Source: DYQY01 sp964643725
Lineage (GTDB): Bacteria > Margulisbacteria > Riflemargulisbacteria > GWF2-35-9 > DYQY01
Direction: 5' to 3'
NCBI GenBank assembly: GCA_964643725.1
Contig: CAZXTL010000013.1
Location: 1 to 47,696 of the forward strand
Length of the DNA stretch: 47,696 nt
Shown here: positions 25,424 to 34,306 of the stretch, piece by piece
Layout of the letters: each line of letters starts with the position of its first letter
Position numbering within the stretch: position 1 is the first letter of the stretch
Program-made: the position numbers and the translations under genes
Notes under the pieces: generated by a model
Database searches by the model: none
What the model was told of the DNA's origin: nothing
What the model saw: only the letters and a program-made list of their open reading frames with translations

Positions 25424-25729
25424 CAGAATTTATTTTTACCTATAAATACAGACATTGTAAACAAGCAGCTATCAGTTTGTATAATACTATCAGCCTGGAT
25501 CCCAAATCAAGTTTGGGATGACAATCAAGACTGAATCAAGTTAAGTCCATGGTTTTGGAGGACAAATATGACCTTTTCAACTTATTTACTAAAGAACCAA
25601 AAATTTGGAAGGATTAACAACAATTCCTAAGCCAAAATATCCAATCCTCTAAACACATAAGCTTCTATGCTACTTACGCTGGTAGAGGTTTAAAATTGAC
25701 AATTCTTCATATTAAGCTACTATTTAATA
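25424..25729. other. Gap with palindrome, promoter and a 20-codon open frame
   Basis: This 306-base gap holds a palindromic repeat at 25495-25523 (stem ATCCCAAA / TTTGGGAT). It also holds a tiny open frame at 25568-25630 (MTFSTYLLKNQKFGRINNNS) preceded by a strong GGAGGAC; this may be a remnant or leader peptide. A perfect -35 box TTGACA at 25696-25701 and a TACTAT -10 at 25718-25723 (16-base spacer) follow, placing a transcription start at about the ATG of the next gene. No conserved RNA gene was recognised. Confidence 0.5.
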
Positions 25730-26008
25730 ATGCAAAGTACAGTAGTTAGTGAGATTTATACTGATTTAATTAAGACAGTAGTTGCTTTAATCTGTGGGAC
25801 AGAGGGAGTTACTTTAGTTGATTTTGTTAATCAATTAGAGAAATTTATTAAACAGTTGGAAGAAGATGGGTTTAAGTCAGAAAAACTTGGTACGTTGTTG
25901 GTTGGTGTTGAGAAAGCGTTAAAAATAAACGATTTGATACTGTTGTTTGATACAGTATATTCACTCTCAACCTATGAAGGAGTGAAAATAATTGCCGAAG
26001 CAGACTGA
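25730..26008 (+). CDS. Small unknown protein upstream of Maf
   Basis: I do not recognise this 92-residue protein. It is helical and acidic, with LVDFVNQLEKFIKQLEEDGF and LGTLLVGVEKALKINDLILL suggesting a helical bundle, and has no signal peptide. It overlaps the maf-like gene by 17 bases, so the two should be coupled. A possible promoter places the transcript start almost at the ATG, implying leaderless or nearly leaderless translation; no Shine-Dalgarno is visible. A role as partner or chaperone of the glycosyltransferase is inferred from position only. Confidence 0.65.
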   Translation: MQSTVVSEIYTDLIKTVVALICGTEGVTLVDFVNQLEKFIKQLEEDGFKSEKLGTLLVGVEKALKINDLILLFDTVYSLSTYEGVKIIAEAD

Positions 26009-27998
26009 CAAGAAAGATTATTTATTTAATAAGAATATTAAGAAATTAAATAAAGTAGACTTAGCATGGAAAGCATATCTTGTAGACGCAACTAAGGATC
26101 TTAAGCTTGTAGGAGAGAATAATAAAAACAAACAATTAGTTATCAGTTATAAAGTAGAGGATAAAGAAGATATTTGTATTTCAGGTAGAGATAATCCCAA
26201 AAAGACAGCAGAAGTAATAATTGAGACAGAATATAATAAAAGGATAAAGAGTCTTAGATTTAAAGCAGCAACTACTGCTATTGCTTTTGTTTTAGATCCT
26301 TATTTGCTAGAAGAACTGTTAACTAAATATCATTGGGTTAAGAATTTCTTTGTAGTTTTTCCTTCAGCAGATTATGTTGTTTCTCTGTTGTTTTATTATG
26401 ATTTTGCTAAGATTTTTAAAAACAAAGCCTTTAAACCAATCTTTAATAATAATTTTGATGATGTAAATAATCTTTTAGGTTCATCATTAGCTAGTTCTAG
26501 TTATCTTCAGAGTGGACTTATGATGTTCTCTTATGCTCCTTTTGAAACACTATTTAAAGATTTCTATGTTAAAAGCAAGGAAACTATTTTAAAAGTAACA
26601 GATCTTATGCAACTAAACCTAAATACAACTTTCTTACTTGGTGGGCTTATGGATACAAATGTTGTGAGGCATTTAGATAAATTATTAAAACACCCAACAG
26701 TTAAGGTTATAAAAGACAAAGCTATAGGAAAACCAGTGATTTGTGTTTCAGCAGGACCATCGTTAGCAAAAAACATTGAGTTTCTTAAAAAGATTCAAGA
26801 TGAAGTTTTTATTATTGCAATTACTACCACTGCATATACCTTGTTAAAACATGGAATAAGACCAGACCTGATGACAATTATCGATATGCAACCTTTAGTC
26901 TTAGATCAGTTAAGAAATATTGATGTTTCTGGAATACCAATAGTTGTAGAAATGTCCTGTCACCATAGTGTTGTTGAGGAAGTTAATACTGATTTCATTT
27001 TCTCTCTAAGTCCAGTAACTTCTAAAACATTTTTGGTATCACTAATAGAAGCATTAGGAATGCAATTAACAATAGATGATTTTGTTAGTAGTGGACTTAC
27101 AGTAGCTACTACTTCTTTAATGTGTGCGGCAAGGATGGGTGCCTCTCAAATAATTCTATTAGGACAAGATTTAGCAATTACTTCTGATGTATCTCACGTA
27201 GATGGCACCGTAGATTCATATAAAACAGAGGTAATAGAAGAAAATGGTCAAAAGTTCTTTAAGAATACGAGTCTTCAAAATTTTGAGTCAGTAACATATA
27301 CGCACATTAAAGAAGTAGATGGGTATTATGGAGGAAAGGTGTACACTACTCCATCCTTAGAAGTTTTTATAAATTATTTTAGAAGATTAATAAAAGATAA
27401 TAACTTGACTAATGTATATAACGCAACAGAGGGCGGTGCTTTTATTGAAGGTTGTGAGCATATTTCCTTAAAAGAAGTTTATAAAAGGTTTATTAAGAAT
27501 AATAAATTAGATAAGAAGGAAATTAAGTTTGAGTTAAAGAAAAAAGTTGTAAAGAAAGACATCAAACAAGGCAAAATAAATTTACAGGCAATGATTGACA
27601 AGATGCAAACAGCTAGCAATTTGGCTAAGGATGGACTAGATTTGATAGAAGAATTCATGAAGAGAACGATAAAAGAAAAGAAAGAGAAGTTTGATGAATT
27701 ATGGTTAGGTGTTGCGGTTGAGAAGATTAATAAGATAGCTGATACTTTAAATACTGAGTATGTATATGAGGTTAATGCTATAGCTCAGCTTAGCGAAACC
27801 AATTTTTATTTATTTCATTTGATTAATAACACTAATAACACGCATTATTCCGAAAAGGAGTTGCAAGTTGATATGCAAAATAAGTTTGTCTTATTTTTTG
27901 CTAATGTACATGAAGGGCTTAGTGTTTTAATAGCAGAATTAAATGGGGTAACTGATAGAATAGAAAAAGAATTTTTAAAGAAGAAAGTGGAGGCGTAA
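25992..27998 (+). CDS. Maf family flagellin glycosyltransferase (motility accessory factor)
   Basis: Maf proteins transfer CMP-activated nonulosonic acids such as pseudaminic or legionaminic acid to Ser/Thr of flagellin in the cytoplasm. The 668-residue product has the central DUF115/MptE-like domain with KPVICVSAGPSLAKNIEFLK, then HGIRPDLMTIIDMQP and ASQIILLGQDLAITSDVSHV. The start is TTG at 25992 with AAGGAG 10 bases upstream; no ATG lies near. The C-terminal part (about 510-668) is Lys-rich and helical. It heads the sugar biosynthesis genes, so its donor is presumably the product of this island and its acceptors the two flagellins. Confidence 0.9.
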   Translation: MPKQTDKKDYLFNKNIKKLNKVDLAWKAYLVDATKDLKLVGENNKNKQLVISYKVEDKEDICISGRDNPKKTAEVIIETEYNKRIKSLRFKAATTAIAFVLDPYLLEELLTKYHWVKNFFVVFPSADYVVSLLFYYDFAKIFKNKAFKPIFNNNFDDVNNLLGSSLASSSYLQSGLMMFSYAPFETLFKDFYVKSKETILKVTDLMQLNLNTTFLLGGLMDTNVVRHLDKLLKHPTVKVIKDKAIGKPVICVSAGPSLAKNIEFLKKIQDEVFIIAITTTAYTLLKHGIRPDLMTIIDMQPLVLDQLRNIDVSGIPIVVEMSCHHSVVEEVNTDFIFSLSPVTSKTFLVSLIEALGMQLTIDDFVSSGLTVATTSLMCAARMGASQIILLGQDLAITSDVSHVDGTVDSYKTEVIEENGQKFFKNTSLQNFESVTYTHIKEVDGYYGGKVYTTPSLEVFINYFRRLIKDNNLTNVYNATEGGAFIEGCEHISLKEVYKRFIKNNKLDKKEIKFELKKKVVKKDIKQGKINLQAMIDKMQTASNLAKDGLDLIEEFMKRTIKEKKEKFDELWLGVAVEKINKIADTLNTEYVYEVNAIAQLSETNFYLFHLINNTNNTHYSEKELQVDMQNKFVLFFANVHEGLSVLIAELNGVTDRIEKEFLKKKVEA

Positions 27999-28000
27999 AA

Positions 28001-28981
28001 ATGTTTAATGGAAAGTCGATTTTAGTAACAGGGGGAACTGGTTCATTTGGGAAAAAGTTTATACAGACAATTATTGAAAACTATCAGCCAAGTAGGTTGA
28101 TAGTTTTTTCTAGGGACGAACTTAAACAATATGAGATGCAACAAACATTCAATCAGCCATGTATGCGTTATTTTATTGGAGATGTGCGTGATGAAGATAG
28201 ATTATCTATGGCTTTGCAGGGTGTTGATTATGTAGTGCATGCTGCTGCTCTTAAGCATGTTCCTGTTTGTGAATATAACCCTTTTGAAGCAGTTAAAACA
28301 AATATTCTTGGTGGGCAGAATATTGTTAAGGCAGCTCTTAAAAATAAGGTTAAAAAAGTTGTGACATTATCAACAGATAAGGCAGTATCTCCAGCTAATC
28401 TTTATGGTGCTACAAAATTAGCAATGGAAAAAGTAATGTTAGCTGCTAATGCTTATGCTGGGTCTCAGGAGACTAGTTTCTCAATGGTTAGGTATGGAAA
28501 CGTTGTAGGTAGCAGGGGTAGTGTAATTCCTTTCTTTACTAAATTAGCAGCACAAGGAGAAAAATCTTTTCCAATTACTGATGACCGGATGACTAGGTTT
28601 TGGATTACTCTTGAGCAAGGAGTGGATACAGTTCTTAAGGCCTTTGAAAGAGGCGTTGGTGGAGAGATCTTTATTCCGAAGATACCAAGCATGAAGATGA
28701 CAGACCTGGTGAAAGCTTATGGAGATGATAAGAAGTATCATGTAATAGGCATCAGGCCAGGAGAAAAGCTTCATGAGTCTTTAATATCAGAAGATGATGC
28801 ACGACTTGTAAAAGATCTTGGGGATTTATATGTAATTCTTCCTCTTTATCAGCATTCAAGTAATAATGAAGGTGTTTATGATGCATATCCAGGAGTTGCA
28901 GAAAACTTTTTTTATAGAAGCGATATTAATAAAGACTGGTTAACGGTTAAGCAATTAAAAGAGATTATTTCTGGGCTATGA
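28001..28981 (+). CDS. pseB: UDP-GlcNAc 4,6-dehydratase (inverting) PseB
   Basis: PseB performs the first step of pseudaminic acid synthesis, converting UDP-GlcNAc to the 4-keto-6-deoxy-L-arabino sugar. The 326-residue SDR has the NAD motif TGGTGSFG (residues 10-17), SRDELKQYEM, MRYFIGDVRD, AALKHVPVCEYNPFEAVKTN, the STDKAV catalytic stretch and YGATK. It also has RYGNVVGSRGSV and TRFWITLEQGV, all characteristic of PseB. A GGAGG site precedes the ATG. It starts 2 bases after the maf-like gene and overlaps the next gene by 4 bases. The matching aminotransferase PseC is encoded 15 kb away on the other strand. Confidence 0.94.
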   Translation: MFNGKSILVTGGTGSFGKKFIQTIIENYQPSRLIVFSRDELKQYEMQQTFNQPCMRYFIGDVRDEDRLSMALQGVDYVVHAAALKHVPVCEYNPFEAVKTNILGGQNIVKAALKNKVKKVVTLSTDKAVSPANLYGATKLAMEKVMLAANAYAGSQETSFSMVRYGNVVGSRGSVIPFFTKLAAQGEKSFPITDDRMTRFWITLEQGVDTVLKAFERGVGGEIFIPKIPSMKMTDLVKAYGDDKKYHVIGIRPGEKLHESLISEDDARLVKDLGDLYVILPLYQHSSNNEGVYDAYPGVAENFFYRSDINKDWLTVKQLKEIISGL

Positions 28982-29763
28982 GATTAGGTTTAAAGCTCTG
29001 GTCAACTAATGATAACTATATAGATGAAGCTATTCGGCTTTATAAGCAAGGTGTTTATTCTTATATAGAGCTTTATTGCGTGCCTAATAGCTATGAGAGG
29101 AATATTAGGTTATGGGAGGAGTTAAAAAATAGATATAAGATTCCTTTTATAATTCATTGTGCTCATTCTATGCATGGGTTTTGTTTAAGCTTACCGGAGA
29201 AAACAGAAACGAACAGAGTTCTTTTTGAAGAAGCAGTTGCTTATTATAACCGGTTAGATGCGGAGTATATTATTTTGCATCCTGGTGTTTTTGGAACAGC
29301 GGAGGAGACAGTAAGACAATTACAAAAGCTACTGAAAGATAATTATATTAAGGAAAATTCTCGGATATTAATAGAGAATAAGCCTAGAATAACTTTAACT
29401 AGTGATGTTTGTATTGGAGCTAATCCTAAGGAATTAGCTTTTATTAAGAATGAATGTGGGTTAGGGTTTGTTTTGGATATTCCTCATGCAATTAAGTATG
29501 CTATAGGTGTTAACCAAGACTGGAACAAAGTGTTAGAAGAATTTATGTTGTTATCACCGAAGGTTCTTCATGTTAGTGATGCTTTTTTAAGTCATGAGAA
29601 AGATGAGCATTTACATATAGGTGATGGAGAATTTGATTTTAAAAAGATATTCTCTATTTGTCAGGCAGAAAACATTACTATTGAAACAAACAAAGACTCC
29701 AATGTGTCTTTATCTGACTTTGAAAAGGATGTACTATTATTACAGGAGTATTTAAGTGGTTAG
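28978..29763 (+). CDS. Sugar phosphate isomerase/epimerase-type TIM barrel protein
   Basis: This 261-residue protein resembles the xylose-isomerase-like TIM barrel family (AP endonuclease family 2 fold). Candidate metal ligands are His in YIILHPGVF, Glu in RILIENKP, Asp and His in FVLDIPHAIKYA, His in KVLHVSDA, His in EHLHIGDGEFDF and Glu in ITIETNK. ATGA overlap with pseB indicates coupling. Such genes accompany NeuB-type synthases in nonulosonic-acid clusters. The substrate cannot be told from sequence; an epimerase or isomerase acting on a hexosamine intermediate is an inference. Confidence 0.75.
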   Translation: MRLGLKLWSTNDNYIDEAIRLYKQGVYSYIELYCVPNSYERNIRLWEELKNRYKIPFIIHCAHSMHGFCLSLPEKTETNRVLFEEAVAYYNRLDAEYIILHPGVFGTAEETVRQLQKLLKDNYIKENSRILIENKPRITLTSDVCIGANPKELAFIKNECGLGFVLDIPHAIKYAIGVNQDWNKVLEEFMLLSPKVLHVSDAFLSHEKDEHLHIGDGEFDFKKIFSICQAENITIETNKDSNVSLSDFEKDVLLLQEYLSG

Positions 29764-30604
29764 ATTTGTTTCAGAAGTTTCTAGTAATCACGCTCAAGAC
29801 TTACAAAGATGCTTAGACTTTATTGATGTTTCGGCAGAAGTAGGGTGTGATGTTGTTAAGTTCCAACTATTTAAGATTGATGAACTTTTTGCTCCAGAGG
29901 TTTTGCAGAAAAAGCAGAATCTAAGAGATAGAAAACAGTGGGAGTTGCCTGTAGTTTTTTTACCAGAATTAAAGAATCGATGTGATGAGAAGAATATTTC
30001 GTTCTCTTGTACGCCTTTTTATTTAAAAGCAGTTGAAGAGTTAGAACCATATGTCGAATTTTACAAGGTAGCTTCGTATGAATTGCTTTGGCATGACTTA
30101 CTTAAGGCGTGTGCTGTAACAGGGAAGCCAGTCGTAATTGCTGCAGGCATGGCAAGATTAGATGAAGTAATAAATGCAGCTAACGTACTGAAGCAAAATA
30201 ATTGTAAAGATATTACTATTTTACATTGTGTCTCTTCATATCCAGTCAGTCCAGAGGAGTGTAACCTTAAAGCCATAGAAACAATCCGTAAGGCAACTGG
30301 AGTAAAAGTAGGGTGGTCAGATCATAGTGTAAGCCCAGGAGTGTTGCATCGTGCAGTGCATACCTATGGAGCTGAAATGGTTGAGTTCCATTTGGACCTT
30401 GATGGCACAGGTGCAGAATATAAAGCAGGACATTGTTGGCTTCCTAAACAAATACAAGAGGTTATTAAAGATATTAGGTCTGGGATATCCGCAGATGGTA
30501 ATGGCATTAAACTGCCAGTAAATGCTGAGCTAGCTGATGTGCAATGGAGAGCAGACCCTGTTGATGGGCTTAGGCCTTTAATTGCAACAAGAAAAGGATT
30601 TTAG
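29756..30604 (+). CDS. NeuB/PseI-family nonulosonic acid synthase, no SAF domain
   Basis: Family enzymes condense phosphoenolpyruvate with a six-carbon amino sugar to make nine-carbon sialic, pseudaminic or legionaminic acids. Family motifs are EVSSNHAQDLQRC, CDVVKFQLFK, KVASYELLWHDLLKA, KPVVIAAGMA, LHCVSSYPVSPEECNLKAI, GWSDHS and EFHLDLDG. The two metal-binding histidines (SDH and EFH) are kept. At 282 residues it lacks the C-terminal SAF/antifreeze domain usual in NeuB and PseI (about 340-350). It may thus be a shortened variant with another substrate. The start is GTG with AGGAG 7 bases upstream, overlapping the previous gene by 8 bases. Confidence 0.85.
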   Translation: MVRFVSEVSSNHAQDLQRCLDFIDVSAEVGCDVVKFQLFKIDELFAPEVLQKKQNLRDRKQWELPVVFLPELKNRCDEKNISFSCTPFYLKAVEELEPYVEFYKVASYELLWHDLLKACAVTGKPVVIAAGMARLDEVINAANVLKQNNCKDITILHCVSSYPVSPEECNLKAIETIRKATGVKVGWSDHSVSPGVLHRAVHTYGAEMVEFHLDLDGTGAEYKAGHCWLPKQIQEVIKDIRSGISADGNGIKLPVNAELADVQWRADPVDGLRPLIATRKGF

Positions 30605-30607
30605 CCC

Positions 30608-31525
30608 ATGAAAGGAATGGTTAGTGCTAATTCTTTAGTGCTAGGCACTGTTCAACTTGGTACGTCATATGGAATTGCCAACGCCTCTGGTCAGCCTGGA
30701 GCAGAAGAAGCGCAGCGAATTATTCATTCAGCATATCAGTCAGGTATTCGATATTTTGATACTGCACAAGCATATGGTTCTAGCGAAGCAGTATTAGGAA
30801 AGATACTTCCAGACTATGCTGACGTGAAAGTGATTTCAAAATTTGCTCCTAATTTAGAGTATTTGAAGAAAAATGTATTAGATAAGGCTTATAATAAAAC
30901 AGTTGAAACCTTGGCACTTTTACCTTTCGGTATGATGTTGCATCGTTATGATTGGATGAAGGATTGGGATAATGGGTTGAGAGAAATTATCCAGCAGGTT
31001 GTGGTTTCAAGGGGAGTTAGTTTTGGGGTATCAGTTTATTCTATGGAAGAAGCAGAGGCCTTGTTAGATATTAAGGAAGTTTCTTTGATTCAAATACCAT
31101 TTAATGTGTTTTCTAAAGAAATGATAGATAAAGATATTTTTGTTAGAGCAAAGAAAGCTAACAAAACACTTTTCTTGAGGAGCATTTATTTGCAGGGATT
31201 ATTATTAATTAAACCAGAAGCAATGCCTTATGAAATGGGTTTTGCTAAGGAATGTATTGAAAATTTGTATGATTTTTGCCAGCACAAAGGTGTTGGTATG
31301 AAAGAATTTTGTTTGGGTTATGCCTTATCCAAGGCTGGAGTTAATGGTAGGGTGATTTTTGGAGCAGAAACTGAAGTACAGGTTAGAGAGAATATTAGTT
31401 TGGTAAATAGTTTAGACATTAATACAAAGATATATATAGATTGGGAAAAGATACTTTCAGGTATGAGTGTCCCTAATAAGATGCTTAATCCAAGCCTTTG
31501 GCCTACGATTAATAAGAAAGGTTGA
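30608..31525 (+). CDS. Aldo/keto reductase
   Basis: NADPH-dependent oxidoreductase of the AKR superfamily, 305 residues. The N-terminal strand LVLGTVQLGTSYGIAN and the tetrad region YFDTAQAYG (Asp, Tyr), VISKF (Lys) and MMLHRYD (His) are visible. The C-terminal barrel end VNGRVIFGAETEVQVREN contains the cofactor-binding pattern. It lies between the NeuB-like synthase and the SpsF-like cytidylyltransferase, a combination common in surface-sugar clusters. A role in reducing a keto-sugar intermediate is inferred from context. Confidence 0.88.
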   Translation: MKGMVSANSLVLGTVQLGTSYGIANASGQPGAEEAQRIIHSAYQSGIRYFDTAQAYGSSEAVLGKILPDYADVKVISKFAPNLEYLKKNVLDKAYNKTVETLALLPFGMMLHRYDWMKDWDNGLREIIQQVVVSRGVSFGVSVYSMEEAEALLDIKEVSLIQIPFNVFSKEMIDKDIFVRAKKANKTLFLRSIYLQGLLLIKPEAMPYEMGFAKECIENLYDFCQHKGVGMKEFCLGYALSKAGVNGRVIFGAETEVQVRENISLVNSLDINTKIYIDWEKILSGMSVPNKMLNPSLWPTINKKG

Positions 31526-31529
31526 TTTT

Positions 31530-32315
31530 GTGATAGTAGCAATTGTTCAAGCAAGAATGGGCTCAACCAGATTACCTGGTAAAGTGTTAAAGCCTATTAT
31601 GGGAAAACCAATGCTTTGGTATTTAGTTGCGCGACTTCAAAGAACAGCATACGTAGATAAGGTAGTTATCGCAACGTCTGAAGAAAAAGATAATGACGTC
31701 ATAAGAGATTTTTGTAAGCAATATTCTATAAATTGTTATTCTGGTAGCGAGCAGGATGTTTTAGATAGGTTTTATAAAGCAGCTAAGCAATATAATGCAG
31801 ATGTTGTTATTCGTATTACAGGAGATTGTCCACTACTTGATCCTGGACTTATTGGTGGAATGCTTAAGGAATTTATAACAATCAATAAATACGACCATTA
31901 TGGTGTTGCCTGTGGAGCAGGTGCTTCAACAGAAAAGTTTAATGGTCATCGTTATCCAGACGGACTTGATGCAGAAATATTTAAATTCTCAGTACTTGAA
32001 GCTGCTTGGAATGAAGCTAAAGACCAGCTTGAAAGGGAGCATGTTACTCCATTTATTTGGCGAAGACCTGAACGTTTTGTTTTAGGAACAAAAACAAGTC
32101 CAAGCGATTATTCATTGATGCGATGGACCGTAGACAATCAAGCAGACTTTGACGTTGTTGAAGAAATTTATAAAAACTTATACCCTAGTAAGCCTGATTT
32201 TGGGCTTGAGGATATACTTGAATTTTTTAATGATAATAGAGAATTACAAGAAAAGAATAAACATTTTATTGGCGATGAAGGATATGGTAAATTTTTTAAT
32301 GAAGAAAGGAAATAA
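31530..32315 (+). CDS. SpsF-like cytidylyltransferase
   Basis: Sugar nucleotidyltransferase of the acylneuraminate cytidylyltransferase/SpsF type. It would activate the sugar as a CMP (or other NMP) donor. The start is GTG at 31530 (MIVAIVQARMGSTRLPGKVL), where the family signature begins, with AAAGG 8 bases upstream. A longer in-frame reading from 31467 would run through the reductase gene and is rejected. Other motifs are VIRITGDCPLLDP, RYPDGLDAEIF and LEREHVTPFIW. At 261 residues it has the usual length. It ends 2 bases before the aminotransferase gene. Confidence 0.88.
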   Translation: MIVAIVQARMGSTRLPGKVLKPIMGKPMLWYLVARLQRTAYVDKVVIATSEEKDNDVIRDFCKQYSINCYSGSEQDVLDRFYKAAKQYNADVVIRITGDCPLLDPGLIGGMLKEFITINKYDHYGVACGAGASTEKFNGHRYPDGLDAEIFKFSVLEAAWNEAKDQLEREHVTPFIWRRPERFVLGTKTSPSDYSLMRWTVDNQADFDVVEEIYKNLYPSKPDFGLEDILEFFNDNRELQEKNKHFIGDEGYGKFFNEERK

Positions 32316-32317
32316 TC

Positions 32318-33631
32318 ATGGGTAACGGTCAAGAACTTTATAAGAAAGCAAAGAAACTCATACCTGGAGGTACACAATTATTATCGAAAAGACCAGAACA
32401 GTTTTTGCCTGATAATTGGCCAGCTTACTATCATAAAGCAAAAGGGGTTGAGGTTTGGGATCTTGATGGTCACAAATATATAGATATGAGCATTATGGGT
32501 GTTGGATCTTGTATTTTAGGGTATGCTGATCCAGATGTTGATAAAGCTGTAAAAAAAGCAATCAAGTTAGGTTCAATGGCTACACTTAATTGTCCAGAAG
32601 AAGTGGAATTAGCTGAGCTGATGTGTGAATTACATCCTTGGGCCGATATGGTTCGTTATACGCGCTCTGGTGGTGAGTGTGCAGCTGTTGCAATTCGGAT
32701 TGCTCGGGCTTCTTCAGGAAAAGATAAAATAGCAGTTTGTGGTTATCATGGTTGGCATGATTGGTATTTGGCTGCAAATCTTGGTGATACTTCTCAATTA
32801 GATGGACAATTGATGCCTGGGTTGCAACCTAAAGGTGTTCCTCGTCAACTAAAAGGCTCGGTTTTGACTTTCAATTATAATAATAGGGAACAGTTTGACA
32901 AGATTATTTTAGAACATGGAAAAGAGTTGGGGGCTATTATTATGGAGCCAGCTAGGGGACATGATGCTCCCTTAGAATTTTTGCAATATATTCGCAAAAA
33001 AGCCACAGAGCTAGGCATTGTTTTAATTTTTGATGAGATTACCTCTGGGTTTAGGATGAACTGTGGAGGGATTCATTTGTTATATGGAGTTAATCCTGAT
33101 ATAGCAATTTTCGCAAAATCAATTAGCAATGGTTATCCAATGGGAATTATTTTGGGTAAAAAATCTGTAATGGATGCTGCTCAAGAAAGTTTTATAAGTA
33201 GCACCTATTGGACAGAACGGATTGGACCAACCGCTGCTTTAGCTACTATAAGAAAATATCGAAAAGAAAAAGTTGATGTGTATTTGATTGATATGGGAAA
33301 AAAGATAAAAAAGATTTGGCAGAATCAGGCCGATATTGCAGGTCTCAAACTGCACATTTCAGGGATTGATACGCTTGGTCATTTTGAGTTTGATTATCCA
33401 AATAATTTGGCAATAAGAACACTTTTTACACAACTTATGCTTGAGAAAGATTTTCTTGCTTGGTTTCAGTTTAAGGTATCCTACGCACATAAAGATAAAC
33501 ACTATAAGTTGTATGAAAATGCGTTGGCAAAGGTTTTTCCTCTTTTAGCAAAATATCAAAAAGAGGGAACTGTTGAAAAGATGTTAAAGGGTCCAATCCA
33601 GACAACAGGTTTTAAAAGGTTGGTAGATTAA
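32318..33631 (+). CDS. Class III (glutamate-1-semialdehyde-like) aminotransferase
   Basis: PLP enzyme of aminotransferase class III, 437 residues. It resembles glutamate-1-semialdehyde aminomutase (LIPGGTQLLSKRP, VWDLDGHKYIDMSI, RYTRSGGECAAVAIRIARA, YHGWHDW, FDEITSGFRM) with the PLP lysine in AIFAKSISNGYPMG. GSA-aminomutase-like genes in sugar clusters are thought to transfer or move amino groups on sugar intermediates. It is not the housekeeping HemL by context. The product could carry an amino group that the ATP-grasp enzyme at 37919-39142 later acylates; that is inference. Confidence 0.88.
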   Translation: MGNGQELYKKAKKLIPGGTQLLSKRPEQFLPDNWPAYYHKAKGVEVWDLDGHKYIDMSIMGVGSCILGYADPDVDKAVKKAIKLGSMATLNCPEEVELAELMCELHPWADMVRYTRSGGECAAVAIRIARASSGKDKIAVCGYHGWHDWYLAANLGDTSQLDGQLMPGLQPKGVPRQLKGSVLTFNYNNREQFDKIILEHGKELGAIIMEPARGHDAPLEFLQYIRKKATELGIVLIFDEITSGFRMNCGGIHLLYGVNPDIAIFAKSISNGYPMGIILGKKSVMDAAQESFISSTYWTERIGPTAALATIRKYRKEKVDVYLIDMGKKIKKIWQNQADIAGLKLHISGIDTLGHFEFDYPNNLAIRTLFTQLMLEKDFLAWFQFKVSYAHKDKHYKLYENALAKVFPLLAKYQKEGTVEKMLKGPIQTTGFKRLVD

Positions 33632-33691
33632 TTAACTGAGAGGGTTTTAAAATAGTAAAAATAAAGTTAACCTTATGAATGAGAGGTAATA

Positions 33692-34306
33692 ATGGACGAA
33701 ATAAAAAAACGATATGCTGAAACTCATAATCCTTATGGAGAAAGAACGATTTATTTAAATAATCGTTTATTTAGTACTTATAATAGGATATCTAGGATTA
33801 CTTTAGGCAAGGAACTGAAGGGCGTAAATGTTGATTTGGGTTGTGGCGACAAAGGGTTTTCTTATGTATGTGAGCAAAAAGGAATCAAATCACATCCGTT
33901 AGATTATCCAGCTGTAAATTTTGAGACAGATGATTTGCCATTTAAGAATGAGACAGTAGATTTTATTACCATGAATGGGGTTATTGAACATATATATCAT
34001 TCAAGTAAAATATTGTCGGAAATATTACGTGTACTTAAAAAAGGAGGATTGTTATATATAAATACTCCTAACTTTCAAAGAGATTATCTTAATTTTTATA
34101 ATGACCCAACCCATGTTAAACCATACACTCCTTCTTCCATCAGAAAATCCTTGGAACTTGTGGGATTTAATGTTGTTTTTCTTGAACCAGCATTAATAGA
34201 AAAATCGCCACTTTATTGGAGATTACCACCCAAAATAAAATGGTATATAGCGAGCAAGATTAAAGGTGGTTCTAAGTCAATTCAGGTGGTAGGACAGAAA
34301 AGATGA
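33692..34306 (+). CDS. Class I SAM-dependent methyltransferase
   Basis: A 204-residue methyltransferase of the Methyltransf_11 type. The SAM-binding motif I is VNVDLGCGDKGFSYV, motif II is around DLPFKNETVDFITMNGVIEH, followed by EILRVLKKGGLLYINTPNFQ. It would methylate a sugar or the finished glycan, but the substrate is unknown. The 4-base overlap (ATGA) with the next gene, which itself ends in a methyltransferase domain, suggests that two methylations are part of this pathway. Confidence 0.85.
   Translation: MDEIKKRYAETHNPYGERTIYLNNRLFSTYNRISRITLGKELKGVNVDLGCGDKGFSYVCEQKGIKSHPLDYPAVNFETDDLPFKNETVDFITMNGVIEHIYHSSKILSEILRVLKKGGLLYINTPNFQRDYLNFYNDPTHVKPYTPSSIRKSLELVGFNVVFLEPALIEKSPLYWRLPPKIKWYIASKIKGGSKSIQVVGQKR

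Noticed and set aside
31467..31529. Longer N-terminus for the SpsF-like protein
   Set aside because: It would overlap the reductase gene by 59 bases; the family signature begins exactly at the GTG at 31530, which has its own Shine-Dalgarno.
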